Shown: positions 34,266 to 43,364 of the stretch, piece by piece
Layout: the number at the start of each line of letters is the position of its first letter
How positions within the stretch are numbered: position 1 is the first letter of the stretch
Source: Streptomyces griseus
GTDB lineage: Bacteria; Actinomycetota; Actinomycetes; Streptomycetales; Streptomycetaceae
Direction of reading: 5' to 3'
DNA: 64,000 bases
Assembly: GCF_001715295.1 (NCBI RefSeq)
Contig: NZ_MDKB01000001.1
Location: 494,227 to 558,226 of the forward strand
Notes under the pieces: model-generated
The model's input: the letters and a program-made list of their open reading frames with translations, nothing else
Told to the model about the DNA's origin: nothing
Databases searched by the model: none
Position numbers and translations under genes: made by a program

Positions 34266-37200
34266 GTACGTCTCACGCCCAGGAGACACGGTCGGACCAG
34301 GTCGACAGGCGCCGCAAGCGCAAGGAGCGTGCCGCGACCCGCGCGCCCGAGCCGAGGAACATCGTCAGCGGCGCGGGCCAGCCCCTCGACCTGAGCGTAC
34401 GGCGGGAGCTGGAGGAACAGTTCGGCCACGACTTCGGCCGGGTACGGCTGCACACCGACCGGGACGCGGGCGTGCTCACCGAGCTGCTGGGCGCCGACGC
34501 GGTGGCGGTCGGCCAGGACATCTTCTTCCGCGAGGGCGCGTACCGTCCCGGCACGCCGGACGGCCGGCGGCTGCTGGCCCACGAGGTGCTGCACACGGTG
34601 CAGAACCCGCACGGTCTCGGCACGCTGCGCGCCGGTCGCGACCTGGGCGCGGTGAGCCTGCCGCAGCAGGCGATGGAGCGCGAGGCGGAGTCCGCGGCGC
34701 AGGAGTCCGTACGGGACGGGCAGCCCGGGACCCTGATCACGGAGGGGCAGGCGACGCCCGGCTGGCTGCGGTACGCGACCGTGGACGCGGACCGGATGCG
34801 TGCCGAACGCATGGACCCGGAGACCGTGGTCGACCGCCTGGTCAACGGTGTGCTGCGCTCGCTGCGAGGAGACCCGGCGGACGCCTCGGGGAGGGTACGG
34901 CTCCAGCTGGCGCGGATGCCCGCGGAGCTCCAGGACACGGTCCTCGACGCGCTGGAGACGCGGCTGCCCACCCCGGCCCACGACCGGCTCGTCGACCTGG
35001 TCGACGAAGTGGACCGCGCACCGCTGCCGTCGGAGGCGTCGGTCCTGCTCACTCCGCAGGTGGTCCCCGACGCGATCGAGGAGATCACCTGGGAGCAGGA
35101 GTCCGAGGCTGAGGCGTGGCGCGCCAGGCTCGACAGCGCGGACGAGCTGGAGAACGAGCGCATGCGGCAGGCGCAGCGGCGCAAGGCCGAGGACCCGGGA
35201 GCGGACAGCGGAGCGTCCGAAGAGGCGGGGGGTGGCCATGCGGACGCGGGCGGCCCCGCGCCGTCGGGCGCTCCCCCGCAGGCGGAGCGGGGCGAGCAGC
35301 AATCGGCCGGAGCGCAGCCCCTCCAGGTGGAGGGCAAGTCCACCGGAGTCGAACAGGGGCCCGGAGCGGCCGAGGACAAGGGCGCGGCCGGCGGTGCGAA
35401 GGAGGAGGACCGGCAGGCCGAGCCGCAGCAGGCAGCCACCCCACAGCCGCGACCGGCCGAGTCGAAGCGCAAGGAGACGTCGGCCAGGCAGACCGGAGCC
35501 GCGCGCCCGACGCCCGTGGACAGGAGCGCGGCGGAGCGTGACGACACCCGCGACTCGGCCCGGCAGGACGCGTTTCCAGAGCCGGGACAGAACCAGGACG
35601 ACGAGCCCTCGGATGCCGGCGAGGCCGAGGCGCTTGCCGAGCTGGAGGACCTTGTCGCGGAGGCGGAGCGGGACGCGGCCGATCCGGGACCGGCGCCCCG
35701 CCAGGACGATGCGGGTCCTGAAGGCCTCGAAGGGGCTACTACGGCGGGCGCGTCGGCTCCGATCGCGGAACAGGGGGCCGGCGACCCGTCGCCCCCGCCG
35801 CCCACGCCCGCCGCGGACATGGACGCGTTGGCGGCGGCCGTCGAGGAAGGCGGTGAGGACCTCGACCCGGAGGGCCTTGACGGGCAGGAGGGGATCGCCG
35901 AGCGGGAGAGCGATGAGGAAGGCCGTCCGGGGGCGGCGCGGGACGTCTCGGCGGACGGGACGGATCCCGAGGCCCAGGAGCGCGACCTGGCGGCGGAGTC
36001 GCAGCAGGCGAACGAAAGCCCCGAGGAGGAACGGACCGGTCGGGACGGTACGCCGCACGGCGAAGCCGCCCCGGGACGGCTGGCCAAGGCAGCCGAGGAC
36101 GCACGGGGGCAGGCGACCTCCTCGGCAGGCGGCTCGGGTACGGGCGGTCCGGACGCACCCGCGAGGCCCGCAGCCGCCGCGACGCCGCGGACGGCGGCGG
36201 CCCCGGCCTCCGCACCCGCCACCACTCCCGGCGCGGGCGGCGACACCGGTGCCGTGGCACCGGCGGCGGAGGAGGTCGCTTCCGTCGTTCCCCGGACCCA
36301 GGCGCCGCCGAAGCACGAGCCCGCACCGCCCGGCACCGGCAAGCCCGTCACGGTCAAGGCGGCACCCAGGGCCAGGAGCGGCGGGAGCCCCGGCGGTGGC
36401 GGTCGCGGCAGGGCCGCAGCGAAGCCGAAGAAGACGGCACCGGCTCCGAACGTCGCGGGCGGCTCCCCCGAGTCCGGGCTCGCGGCCGCAGCAGGCCTCC
36501 AACCCCATCTGGCGATGGCCACGCTGAAGGGCGTCACCGCGGCGGTCGCCGGCTCGGTGTCCGCGGAACGCGGCGGTCTGAAGGCTGCGCCGCCCACGAT
36601 GGAGCGGCCGGTCGGCTCGCCCACCACCGTGCGGGGGGGCCCGAAGCCGTCGGCTCCGGGCACGTACACCTCGCAGAGGGTGGGGAAGACGGACGCGGCC
36701 CAGGGCCGCACACCGGAGATCAAGGGCGAGAAGGTACCGACCGGTGAACTCCCCGGCGCGGACATGGAGGAACCGGGCTGGTGGGACGTCGGCAAGGCAC
36801 TGCTGATGGGGCTCGGCAAGAAGCTTCTCTCCAAACTCCTGCCCCTCGACAAGCTCACCGGCTCCATCGACAAGCTGCCCGGCACGGACAAGGGGCTGCA
36901 CGGCGTCAAGGTCGGTGACGCGCCCGCACTGCCCCTCAAGGACGACTCCGACCCGGAACGGACCGACAAGCAGGCGAAGAAGCTCGACGACAAGAGCGCC
37001 GAGCTGCTCACCGCGGGCCGTGAGGACGCAGCCCGTCCGATGGGTGAGGACCAGCTCTACCCGGACGTACCGAAGGAGACCCTGACCGCACACCTCGGCG
37101 GCGGCAGACGTCAGCGCGGCGGGAGGGGCGGCCCGGCGAACACCCCCGGGGCGGGCCTGCCTCCGGAGGCGGTGTCGGCGGTCGCGGAGCACGAACAGGG

Positions 37201-40200
37201 CCCGCAGATCAAGCAGGCCTTCGGGCAGGCGGCGCAGAAGATGACGGACGCCCGCCAGGAGAAGGAGACCAAGGCCCAGCAGGACCGCCGCCGGTACCAG
37301 CAGGACGTCGGACGGGAGGTCGCCACCAGCACCGAGGCACAGGCGAACGCACGTCAGCAGGGCCGCACCGACATAGCCCGCTCCCGCACCCGTTGGCGCA
37401 AGGAGCAGGACGACAAGCTCGCCGACGTGGACGGCAGGAAGAGCAAGGCGTTCACCAAGGCGCGTAAGGACATCAAGGAGAAGCAGGACAAGACCGACCA
37501 GGACGTCGATCAGCGGACCAAGGACGACCAGAAGAAGATCGACGACGGGCGGACCGGGGCCGAGAGGGAAGCGACACAGAAGCGCGACGAGGGGAAGAAG
37601 GACTCCCGGAACTGGTTCGAGAAGGGCCTCGACTGGATCAAGGACCAGTTCAGCAAGCTGAAGAAGGCCGTCAAGGACGTCTTCGAAAAGGCACGCAACC
37701 TGGTCAAGGGGGTGATCGAGGAGTTCAAGAAGCAGGTCTTCACCCTGATCGACGAGGCCCGCAAGTGGGTCGTCCAGCAGATCGACGACTTCGCCGACGC
37801 CCTGATCCGCCTGGGCGACGAATTGCTGAAGGACTACCCCGCGCTGCGGGACAAGTGGCGCACGTCCATCGACGGTCTGCGGGACGCGGCGATCAGAAAG
37901 GTCAACCAGGCCGCTGACAAGCTCAAGGACATCGCGGGCAAGCTGATCGACGCGTTCGGCGACGTCCTTCTGGCCGGCCTGGACCTCATGGAGCAGGGCA
38001 TGCTGGCCGCGGTCGAGATCGCGGAGACCGTGACGGTCAAGGCGATGGAGGTCGGCGCGGCGCTCCTCAAGGGGCTGGGGGAATGGGCGGCCATCGCCAC
38101 GGACATCCTCAGTGACCCGGGCGGCTGGATCGGCAAGGCGAAGGACGCCGCGGTCACCGGATCCCGGGAGCACCTCTTCACGGAGATCAAGGCGGCCGTG
38201 AAGGAGTGGTTCAACCAGAAGGTGCAGCAGCTCATCGGCATCCCGACGGAGATGTTCGAGCGACTGGTGAAGGGCGGCACGTCCAGGGAAGACATGGCCA
38301 AGATGGCCTGGGACGAGGCGCTCCCCCAACTCCCTGTCATCATCGGCGAGCTGATCGTCACGAAGGTGGTCGCGAAGCTGATCCCCGGTGCGGGATGGGT
38401 CATGGCGATCATCGACGCGCTGAAGACGGCGTACGACGCCCTGGGCTCGATCCTGCGCGCGTTCGGGATGTTCATGACGTTCCTCAAGGCCGTCAGGAGC
38501 GGAAGCGCTGCGCTGCCGTTCGCGAAGGCCGTGGCCTCGGGCGTGGTCGCGCTCCTGGAGCTCATCTACCAGTGGCTGGTGAGCGGGGTGGGCAAATACC
38601 TGGGCAAGGTGGCCAAGGCGCTGCGTGGCAAGGCGGCGAAGCTCGGGAAGAAGGACCCGGACTCCGGCAAGGGACCGGACAAGCGCCCTGACCCGAAGAA
38701 GGACGCGCCCCGCAAGGGATCCCCGGCCCCGAAGCCGCCCCGGCCCCAGAAGCAGAACCGCCCGGACCCTGGGCCGACGCCCGGACGCAAGCCCGGTACG
38801 TCGCCCGCGAAGTCCGAGGACGAGCGGGACGGGGACCGCCGCGGGGGCGGCCGCCCCGCGGACAGGGCCGGCCGTGGCCCGGGACCGAAACCGGGCAAGG
38901 ACCGTCCTGACACGAAACGCCCGACGGGCCGGAGTCCGCGCACCGAGCGCCCGGACACGAAGAAGCCCGACGGCAGCCGCCCGGACCTCCGCAAGCCGCC
39001 CAAGGACGGCAAGCGCCGCAACAAGGATGCCCCCGGCCAGAAGCCCAACCGGACGAAGCCGAGAAGGCCGAGCGCGCCGAGCCGCCTCGGTAAGGCGGCG
39101 AGGGACGCCCTGACGAAGATCCGCAGCGCACTGCGCCGCCTCGGGGCCAAGGCCCGGAACCTTTTCGACAAGCTGAAGAACCTGGCGCGCCGGCTGAAGG
39201 ACGCGGTGCGGAAGGTCAAGGAAAGGTTGCGGCCGGACCGCGCGGGCGACGGCAGGAAGCGGCCGGACGGCAGTACGCAGGTACCCCCACTGCCCAGGGT
39301 GCGGTTCCGTATGGAGAACGGCGAGCTGCACACGCTGCTTTTCAACGGGAGCGGCAGGAGCGCCGACCTGGTGGTGCACAGCAACGAGACATCGATGGGC
39401 ACATTCTTCACGAAGTGGAGGGAAGAGCTCGTCGGCATGGCCGAAGGCCCCGAGAGGGACTCCCAGCAGCGCATGCTCGGCCTTGCCGAGAAGCTCCGTA
39501 CCGCGGTGGACTCGACGCAGGACCGGATGCCGCATCGGGAGTCGGTCAACTCGAGCAACAAGAATCCGATCACCACCACCGCCACGAGGCAACAGATCGA
39601 GGCGCTGCGCAGAATGATGGTTCAGCTCGCTGCGTACATGGCGAAGCGCAATGGTTCGACCGCCGAACTTCCGCCCACCGTCTTCCCTCCTTTCGCGGAC
39701 AACGTGCGGGCCCCGAAATTCACCAAGGCCCATTACCTCAAGCGGGGAACGCCTGCGGGTGAAGTGGCCGATGACGCCCAACCCGGAAATCCCGTGGGCT
39801 ACACCCGCCCGATGCACGGCTGGCCGGACACCATCGTGCGGATGCACCTCCTCACGGAGCGGCTGGGCGGTCTCGCCTCGGGTTCCAATCTCGTTCCCGC
39901 TCCGCAGCGCGTGAACAGCAGGTTCGCCACGTACGTGGAACTCGCCGCCAACAAGGCGGCCAGGGCATCCACCAGGTCGATGATCTGGTACACCGTCGCA
40001 GTCGAATTCCATCAAGCACCGCATCAGAACTTCCCCGCGCACATCACGACCAGCTACAACACGTACGACCTCAACGCGAACGGGAAGTGGAAGGAGAGGC
40101 CTCCCGACCCGGCTAAGACCTATTCGGAAGCGGTTCCCACCCCTCGTAAGCCGGGCGGCAAGCATCCGATCCGGGTGAACGACCCCCATGAGTCGGCCAT

Positions 40201-40429
40201 GCTCATCCGCCGAGGGTTCGGTGACCATTTTCCGAGCAAGAAGGCCCCACCCCGATACGGGAAGACCATCAAAGAGCTGGCCCTCGTTCGGTCGTACCGC
40301 GACCATGTGGATCTCAAGGCCAGGCTCGCGGTTTACGAGTCGGGTAGACGGCGCCCCGACACCACGGAGCTGGGCAACATACTGAAGGCGATTGATGATC
40401 GCCAAGCGGAGGGGAGGATCGAGACGTGA
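34262..40429 (+). CDS. Giant DUF4157 (eCIS-core) protein with nuclease-like C-terminal tip
   Basis: A 2055-aa effector/scaffold. Residues ~42-120 are the DUF4157 eCIS-core domain with a metalloprotease-like HEVLH motif at 107-111. From ~290 to ~980 it is low complexity, rich in Pro, Ala, Glu and Lys. Residues ~980-1110 are charged coiled coil; ~1115-1465 form long amphipathic helices with several hydrophobic stretches (LLAGLDLMEQGML, GVVALLELIYQWLV). A Pro/Lys/Arg/Asp-rich linker (~1465-1600) and a second coil follow. The tip (~1675-2055) contains RMHLLTERLGG...NLVP (H1862, N1876), like the HLL/NL-P motifs of toxin-type DNA/RNA nucleases. The tip DNA has lower GC3 than the rest. It is followed by an immunity-like gene. 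Confidence 0.82.
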   Translation: MSTSHAQETRSDQVDRRRKRKERAATRAPEPRNIVSGAGQPLDLSVRRELEEQFGHDFGRVRLHTDRDAGVLTELLGADAVAVGQDIFFREGAYRPGTPDGRRLLAHEVLHTVQNPHGLGTLRAGRDLGAVSLPQQAMEREAESAAQESVRDGQPGTLITEGQATPGWLRYATVDADRMRAERMDPETVVDRLVNGVLRSLRGDPADASGRVRLQLARMPAELQDTVLDALETRLPTPAHDRLVDLVDEVDRAPLPSEASVLLTPQVVPDAIEEITWEQESEAEAWRARLDSADELENERMRQAQRRKAEDPGADSGASEEAGGGHADAGGPAPSGAPPQAERGEQQSAGAQPLQVEGKSTGVEQGPGAAEDKGAAGGAKEEDRQAEPQQAATPQPRPAESKRKETSARQTGAARPTPVDRSAAERDDTRDSARQDAFPEPGQNQDDEPSDAGEAEALAELEDLVAEAERDAADPGPAPRQDDAGPEGLEGATTAGASAPIAEQGAGDPSPPPPTPAADMDALAAAVEEGGEDLDPEGLDGQEGIAERESDEEGRPGAARDVSADGTDPEAQERDLAAESQQANESPEEERTGRDGTPHGEAAPGRLAKAAEDARGQATSSAGGSGTGGPDAPARPAAAATPRTAAAPASAPATTPGAGGDTGAVAPAAEEVASVVPRTQAPPKHEPAPPGTGKPVTVKAAPRARSGGSPGGGGRGRAAAKPKKTAPAPNVAGGSPESGLAAAAGLQPHLAMATLKGVTAAVAGSVSAERGGLKAAPPTMERPVGSPTTVRGGPKPSAPGTYTSQRVGKTDAAQGRTPEIKGEKVPTGELPGADMEEPGWWDVGKALLMGLGKKLLSKLLPLDKLTGSIDKLPGTDKGLHGVKVGDAPALPLKDDSDPERTDKQAKKLDDKSAELLTAGREDAARPMGEDQLYPDVPKETLTAHLGGGRRQRGGRGGPANTPGAGLPPEAVSAVAEHEQGPQIKQAFGQAAQKMTDARQEKETKAQQDRRRYQQDVGREVATSTEAQANARQQGRTDIARSRTRWRKEQDDKLADVDGRKSKAFTKARKDIKEKQDKTDQDVDQRTKDDQKKIDDGRTGAEREATQKRDEGKKDSRNWFEKGLDWIKDQFSKLKKAVKDVFEKARNLVKGVIEEFKKQVFTLIDEARKWVVQQIDDFADALIRLGDELLKDYPALRDKWRTSIDGLRDAAIRKVNQAADKLKDIAGKLIDAFGDVLLAGLDLMEQGMLAAVEIAETVTVKAMEVGAALLKGLGEWAAIATDILSDPGGWIGKAKDAAVTGSREHLFTEIKAAVKEWFNQKVQQLIGIPTEMFERLVKGGTSREDMAKMAWDEALPQLPVIIGELIVTKVVAKLIPGAGWVMAIIDALKTAYDALGSILRAFGMFMTFLKAVRSGSAALPFAKAVASGVVALLELIYQWLVSGVGKYLGKVAKALRGKAAKLGKKDPDSGKGPDKRPDPKKDAPRKGSPAPKPPRPQKQNRPDPGPTPGRKPGTSPAKSEDERDGDRRGGGRPADRAGRGPGPKPGKDRPDTKRPTGRSPRTERPDTKKPDGSRPDLRKPPKDGKRRNKDAPGQKPNRTKPRRPSAPSRLGKAARDALTKIRSALRRLGAKARNLFDKLKNLARRLKDAVRKVKERLRPDRAGDGRKRPDGSTQVPPLPRVRFRMENGELHTLLFNGSGRSADLVVHSNETSMGTFFTKWREELVGMAEGPERDSQQRMLGLAEKLRTAVDSTQDRMPHRESVNSSNKNPITTTATRQQIEALRRMMVQLAAYMAKRNGSTAELPPTVFPPFADNVRAPKFTKAHYLKRGTPAGEVADDAQPGNPVGYTRPMHGWPDTIVRMHLLTERLGGLASGSNLVPAPQRVNSRFATYVELAANKAARASTRSMIWYTVAVEFHQAPHQNFPAHITTSYNTYDLNANGKWKERPPDPAKTYSEAVPTPRKPGGKHPIRVNDPHESAMLIRRGFGDHFPSKKAPPRYGKTIKELALVRSYRDHVDLKARLAVYESGRRRPDTTELGNILKAIDDRQAEGRIET

Positions 40430-41115
40430 TGGACAGCTCGCTCACGCGAAGTGAAGTGCACCTGCGCAAGACGCTCTCAGAACTGGAAGCCGGTCCCGGG
40501 GTGCAGATCTTCTTCTCCGAAGAAGGGAACGTCCAGGAAGAGCTCGGTGACGTCGATTCCATGTTCCGGATGATCTCCACCGTGCATGGCATCGATCTTG
40601 ATCCGGCCCTCGCCCGATGTTTCATGAGGTTCGATCGAATCGCCTGTCATTGGCGCTTCGAACGTCCCGGTACCAGAATCACCGGTGAGTTCAGGACGCG
40701 TAACCTGCTTGCCGTTCTCTTCGCCCGCCCGCCGGAGCAGGACTGGGCTTCGACACCCTCCGAGGAGCGCCTCTACTCCGAACTCCGGGTGCTCGACGAC
40801 CATCCAGGAGGGGGGAGCGGTACCTTCGCTGCTTTGCGAGTCGGACCCGCGGTCACTCGACCCGAGGTGTGGTATCACGATTTTCGTCGTGGCGCTTTCG
40901 AGCTGGATCTCGACTACTGCGCCTACCTTGCGGCGCTCACGGTCACCAAGGGTGTGTCGGGCTGGCACTACCTGTTCGCCGACGTGTCCCTCAAGGTCGA
41001 GCCATTCGCATTCTACGAAGGCACGTTGACGTCGGCTCTGGATGTCCTGCCTCAGCTCTTCCCCGAGTACGACTACACCTCTCTGCGAGCCCGGCTCGCG
41101 GACCGCACTCGATAG
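40429..41115 (+). CDS. Putative immunity protein for the eCIS effector
   Basis: 228 aa, soluble, no recognised family. It begins MDSSLTRSEVHLRKTLSELE and has a mixed alpha/beta composition with aromatic-rich segments (RPEVWYHDFRRGAFELDLDYCAYL, VSGWHYLFADVSLKVEPFAFYEG). It starts at the stop of the 2055-aa effector (GTG at 40426 or ATG at 40429, with GGAGGGGAGGA upstream). By my count about a quarter of the first ~85 codons end in A or T, far more than in flanking structural genes. Placement, size and composition are what polymorphic-toxin immunity genes show; the function is inferred. Confidence 0.6.
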   Translation: MDSSLTRSEVHLRKTLSELEAGPGVQIFFSEEGNVQEELGDVDSMFRMISTVHGIDLDPALARCFMRFDRIACHWRFERPGTRITGEFRTRNLLAVLFARPPEQDWASTPSEERLYSELRVLDDHPGGGSGTFAALRVGPAVTRPEVWYHDFRRGAFELDLDYCAYLAALTVTKGVSGWHYLFADVSLKVEPFAFYEGTLTSALDVLPQLFPEYDYTSLRARLADRTR

Positions 41116-41125
41116 GGAGACGACC

Positions 41126-41815
41126 GTGACCCGCTACGCCGACATCCCCAAGCCCATCCGCTCCGGAATCGTCGTCGTCGATCCCGAACGCGGTACCCCC
41201 CAGCGCATCATCGTCCTCCAGTTCAACCCCGACACCCTGGAACGCAGCCTCGCCCCCCAGTCCGCCGGCGGGAGTGGGGACTCCGGGGGAGGGGGCAGTG
41301 GGAGCGGGGACCGTAACGAGGCCCTCCGTCTCAAGGGCCCCGCCCAGGAGACCTGGAAGTTCACCGCCGAGATCGATGCCACGGATCAGTTCGAGGTCGC
41401 AGCCCCCGATGGGATCCACCCCGAGCTGGCCACCCTCGAGATGCTCGTGCACCCGACCACCGCCCAGCTGCGCGAGGCGAGCCGGCTCGCGAAGAAGGGG
41501 ACCATCGAGATCAGCCCGATCGAGATGCCACTCACCCTTTTCACCTGGGGCAGCAAGCGCGTCATGCCCGTGCGGCTCACCGAACTGTCCGTCAACGAGT
41601 CCGCGTTCGACGTCAACCTCAACCCGCTCCGGGCGAGCCTCGGCATCGGCATGAAGGTGCTCAGCGTCAGCGACCTGCCCGCCGGGCATCGCGGGGCCGA
41701 TCTGTACATGGCGCACCTCGCGCAGAAGGAGCAGCTCGCCAGGACCGCGCGCGGCGGGGGCGGACTCCTCTCGCTGGGGCTGGCCGGGAACCACACCGTC
41801 ATGGGGAGGGGCTGA
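41126..41815 (+). CDS. CIS tube/hub LysM-type N-terminal domain protein
   Basis: 229 aa. The segment RIIVLQFNPDTLERSLAPQ near residues 25-43 followed by TWKFTAEIDATDQFE is the CIS_tube/LysM N-terminal domain of Pvc7-like proteins that join the tube to the spike hub. A Gly/Ser/Asp-rich loop (~48-62) interrupts it. The C-terminus ends with Gly/Leu-rich sequence rather than LysM; the LysM module is in the next, separate gene. GTG at 41126 with AGGGAG upstream. Confidence 0.85.
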   Translation: MTRYADIPKPIRSGIVVVDPERGTPQRIIVLQFNPDTLERSLAPQSAGGSGDSGGGGSGSGDRNEALRLKGPAQETWKFTAEIDATDQFEVAAPDGIHPELATLEMLVHPTTAQLREASRLAKKGTIEISPIEMPLTLFTWGSKRVMPVRLTELSVNESAFDVNLNPLRASLGIGMKVLSVSDLPAGHRGADLYMAHLAQKEQLARTARGGGGLLSLGLAGNHTVMGRG

Positions 41816-41820
41816 GACAC

Positions 41821-42189
41821 ATGGCCGAGATCGAACCGTACGAGAACGCGCTGGACGCCGTACCGGGCGTCCACCCCTACCCCCGCTCCAGCCGTTACCA
41901 CGACGCCGAGATCGGTGTGCACCGGATGCCGGACGGGACCGATGTGCGGTACGTCAAAAGGCGGTTGCTCCCCCCGCTGGGCGAAACGGCACAGGAGAGC
42001 ACCCCGCACACCGTCAGCAGCGGCGACCGGCCGGACCTGCTCGCCCAGCGGTACATCGGGGACCCGGGGCAGTGGTGGCAGATCGCCGACGCCAACCCGG
42101 TGCTGGACCCGCACGAGCTGACAGAGGAGGCGGGCCGCACCCTGGCGATCCCGGGAGCCGACGGTCTTCTGGGGGTGCGGTATGCCTGA
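41821..42189 (+). CDS. LysM-like eCIS hub protein
   Basis: 122 aa. Residues ~60-115 (TVSSGDRPDLLAQRYIGDPGQWWQIADANPVLDP) form a LysM-like module in which DPGQWWQIADAN is typical of baseplate hub LysM domains that bind peptidoglycan or neighbouring subunits. In many eCIS this domain is fused to the tube/hub protein; here it is a separate gene 5 bp downstream. Its stop overlaps the gpD start. Confidence 0.85.
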   Translation: MAEIEPYENALDAVPGVHPYPRSSRYHDAEIGVHRMPDGTDVRYVKRRLLPPLGETAQESTPHTVSSGDRPDLLAQRYIGDPGQWWQIADANPVLDPHELTEEAGRTLAIPGADGLLGVRYA

Positions 42190-43321
42190 CCAGCCCGTGG
42201 GGAGCGGGCCCGTCCACATCACGCTGCGGACGGGTCCCCGGCTGACCCGGCCGGTGCCGCCCGAGGTCACCGAGGCGCTGCTGTCCGCCCAGATCACCGC
42301 CACCGCGGACGAACGCAGCGGGTTCCAGATCGCGTTCGACCTCACCAAGCAGGGTGCGCTGAACACCCGGCTGCTGCCCGAGGGCTTCTTCGACCCGAAG
42401 ACCCGGGTGATCCTCTCCGTGAGCGTGAAGGGCACGGCCTGGGTGCTGCTCGACGGGCTGATCGTGCGCCAGGAGGTCGGCGCGAGCAACCAGCCGGGGC
42501 ACTCCACCCTCACGGTGACCGGTGAGGACCTGACCCTCCTCATGGACCTGGAGGAGCGGACCGACCGGTACCCGAACCTGCGGCCCTCCGCACGCGTCGC
42601 CCGCATCCTCGCCAAGTACGCCGACTACGGCATCGAGGCCCGCGTCTTCCAGGAGCGGATCGAGCAGCCGCCCCGCGAACAGCTCAGGGTCGACTACCAG
42701 TCGGGCACCGACCTGAGCTATGTGAACGACCTGGCCCGGGCCAACGGTTACACGTTCTACCTCGAACCCGGGCCCCGCCCCGGCCGCTCCACCGCCGTCT
42801 GGGGCCCCGAGGCCCGTGTCGGTCAGCGGCAGCACGCGCTCAACGTCAACATGGACGTCAACTCGACCGTGGACCAGCTGACGTTCGCGTACGACGGGAC
42901 GGCCAGGGAGGAACCCCAGGCAAGGGTGCAGGACCCGGCCACCCGGGACAGCCGGCTCCTGCCGCAGCCCGACATCGGGCCGCTGCGCCCCCCGCTCGGC
43001 CGCCGCGCCACCCCCGCGCTCAAGCGCCGCACGCTGTCCGGCACGGCGAAGAAGGAGTCGGCGCAGGCGCAGGCCGAGCTGCTGGCGCGGGCCGCGCTGT
43101 CCGCCGACGCCATCTCGGGGTCGGGTTCGCTGGACGTCAACCGCCACGGATACATCCTGCGGCCGCGCGAGCTGGTCGGGGTCCGGGGCGCCGGGGTGAC
43201 GTACGACGGCGACTACTTCGTCAAGTCCGTCACCCACACCCTCAGGCCCGGCTCGTACCAGCAGAACTTCACGCTCTCGCGCGAGGGCCTCGTCGCCAGG
43301 AGCGGCACCGTACGACCATGA
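42182..43321 (+). CDS. gpD/VgrG-like baseplate hub protein
   Basis: 379 aa, phage late control D (gp27-like) family; it forms the trimeric hub that joins tube and spike. Recognisable parts are the N-terminal strand-rich hub (TDRYPNLRPSARVARILAKYADYG, DLSYVNDLARANGYTFYLEPG) and a C-terminal OB-like region (LDVNRHGYILRPRELVGVRG, YFVKSVTHTL). ATG at 42182 overlaps the previous stop. The spike gene follows 43 bp later. Confidence 0.88.
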   Translation: MPDQPVGSGPVHITLRTGPRLTRPVPPEVTEALLSAQITATADERSGFQIAFDLTKQGALNTRLLPEGFFDPKTRVILSVSVKGTAWVLLDGLIVRQEVGASNQPGHSTLTVTGEDLTLLMDLEERTDRYPNLRPSARVARILAKYADYGIEARVFQERIEQPPREQLRVDYQSGTDLSYVNDLARANGYTFYLEPGPRPGRSTAVWGPEARVGQRQHALNVNMDVNSTVDQLTFAYDGTAREEPQARVQDPATRDSRLLPQPDIGPLRPPLGRRATPALKRRTLSGTAKKESAQAQAELLARAALSADAISGSGSLDVNRHGYILRPRELVGVRGAGVTYDGDYFVKSVTHTLRPGSYQQNFTLSREGLVARSGTVRP

Positions 43322-43364
43322 CGCCCGCAGCAGCGGAAACGGACCAGGACCAGGAGAGCGACGC

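Noticed and set aside
33659..40405. A 2248-codon open frame on the minus strand opposite the giant eCIS gene
   Set aside because: GC-rich DNA gives long antisense frames. The translation is Arg/Leu/Val-rich without domains, and the plus-strand gene has clear domains and start/stop overlaps with neighbours.
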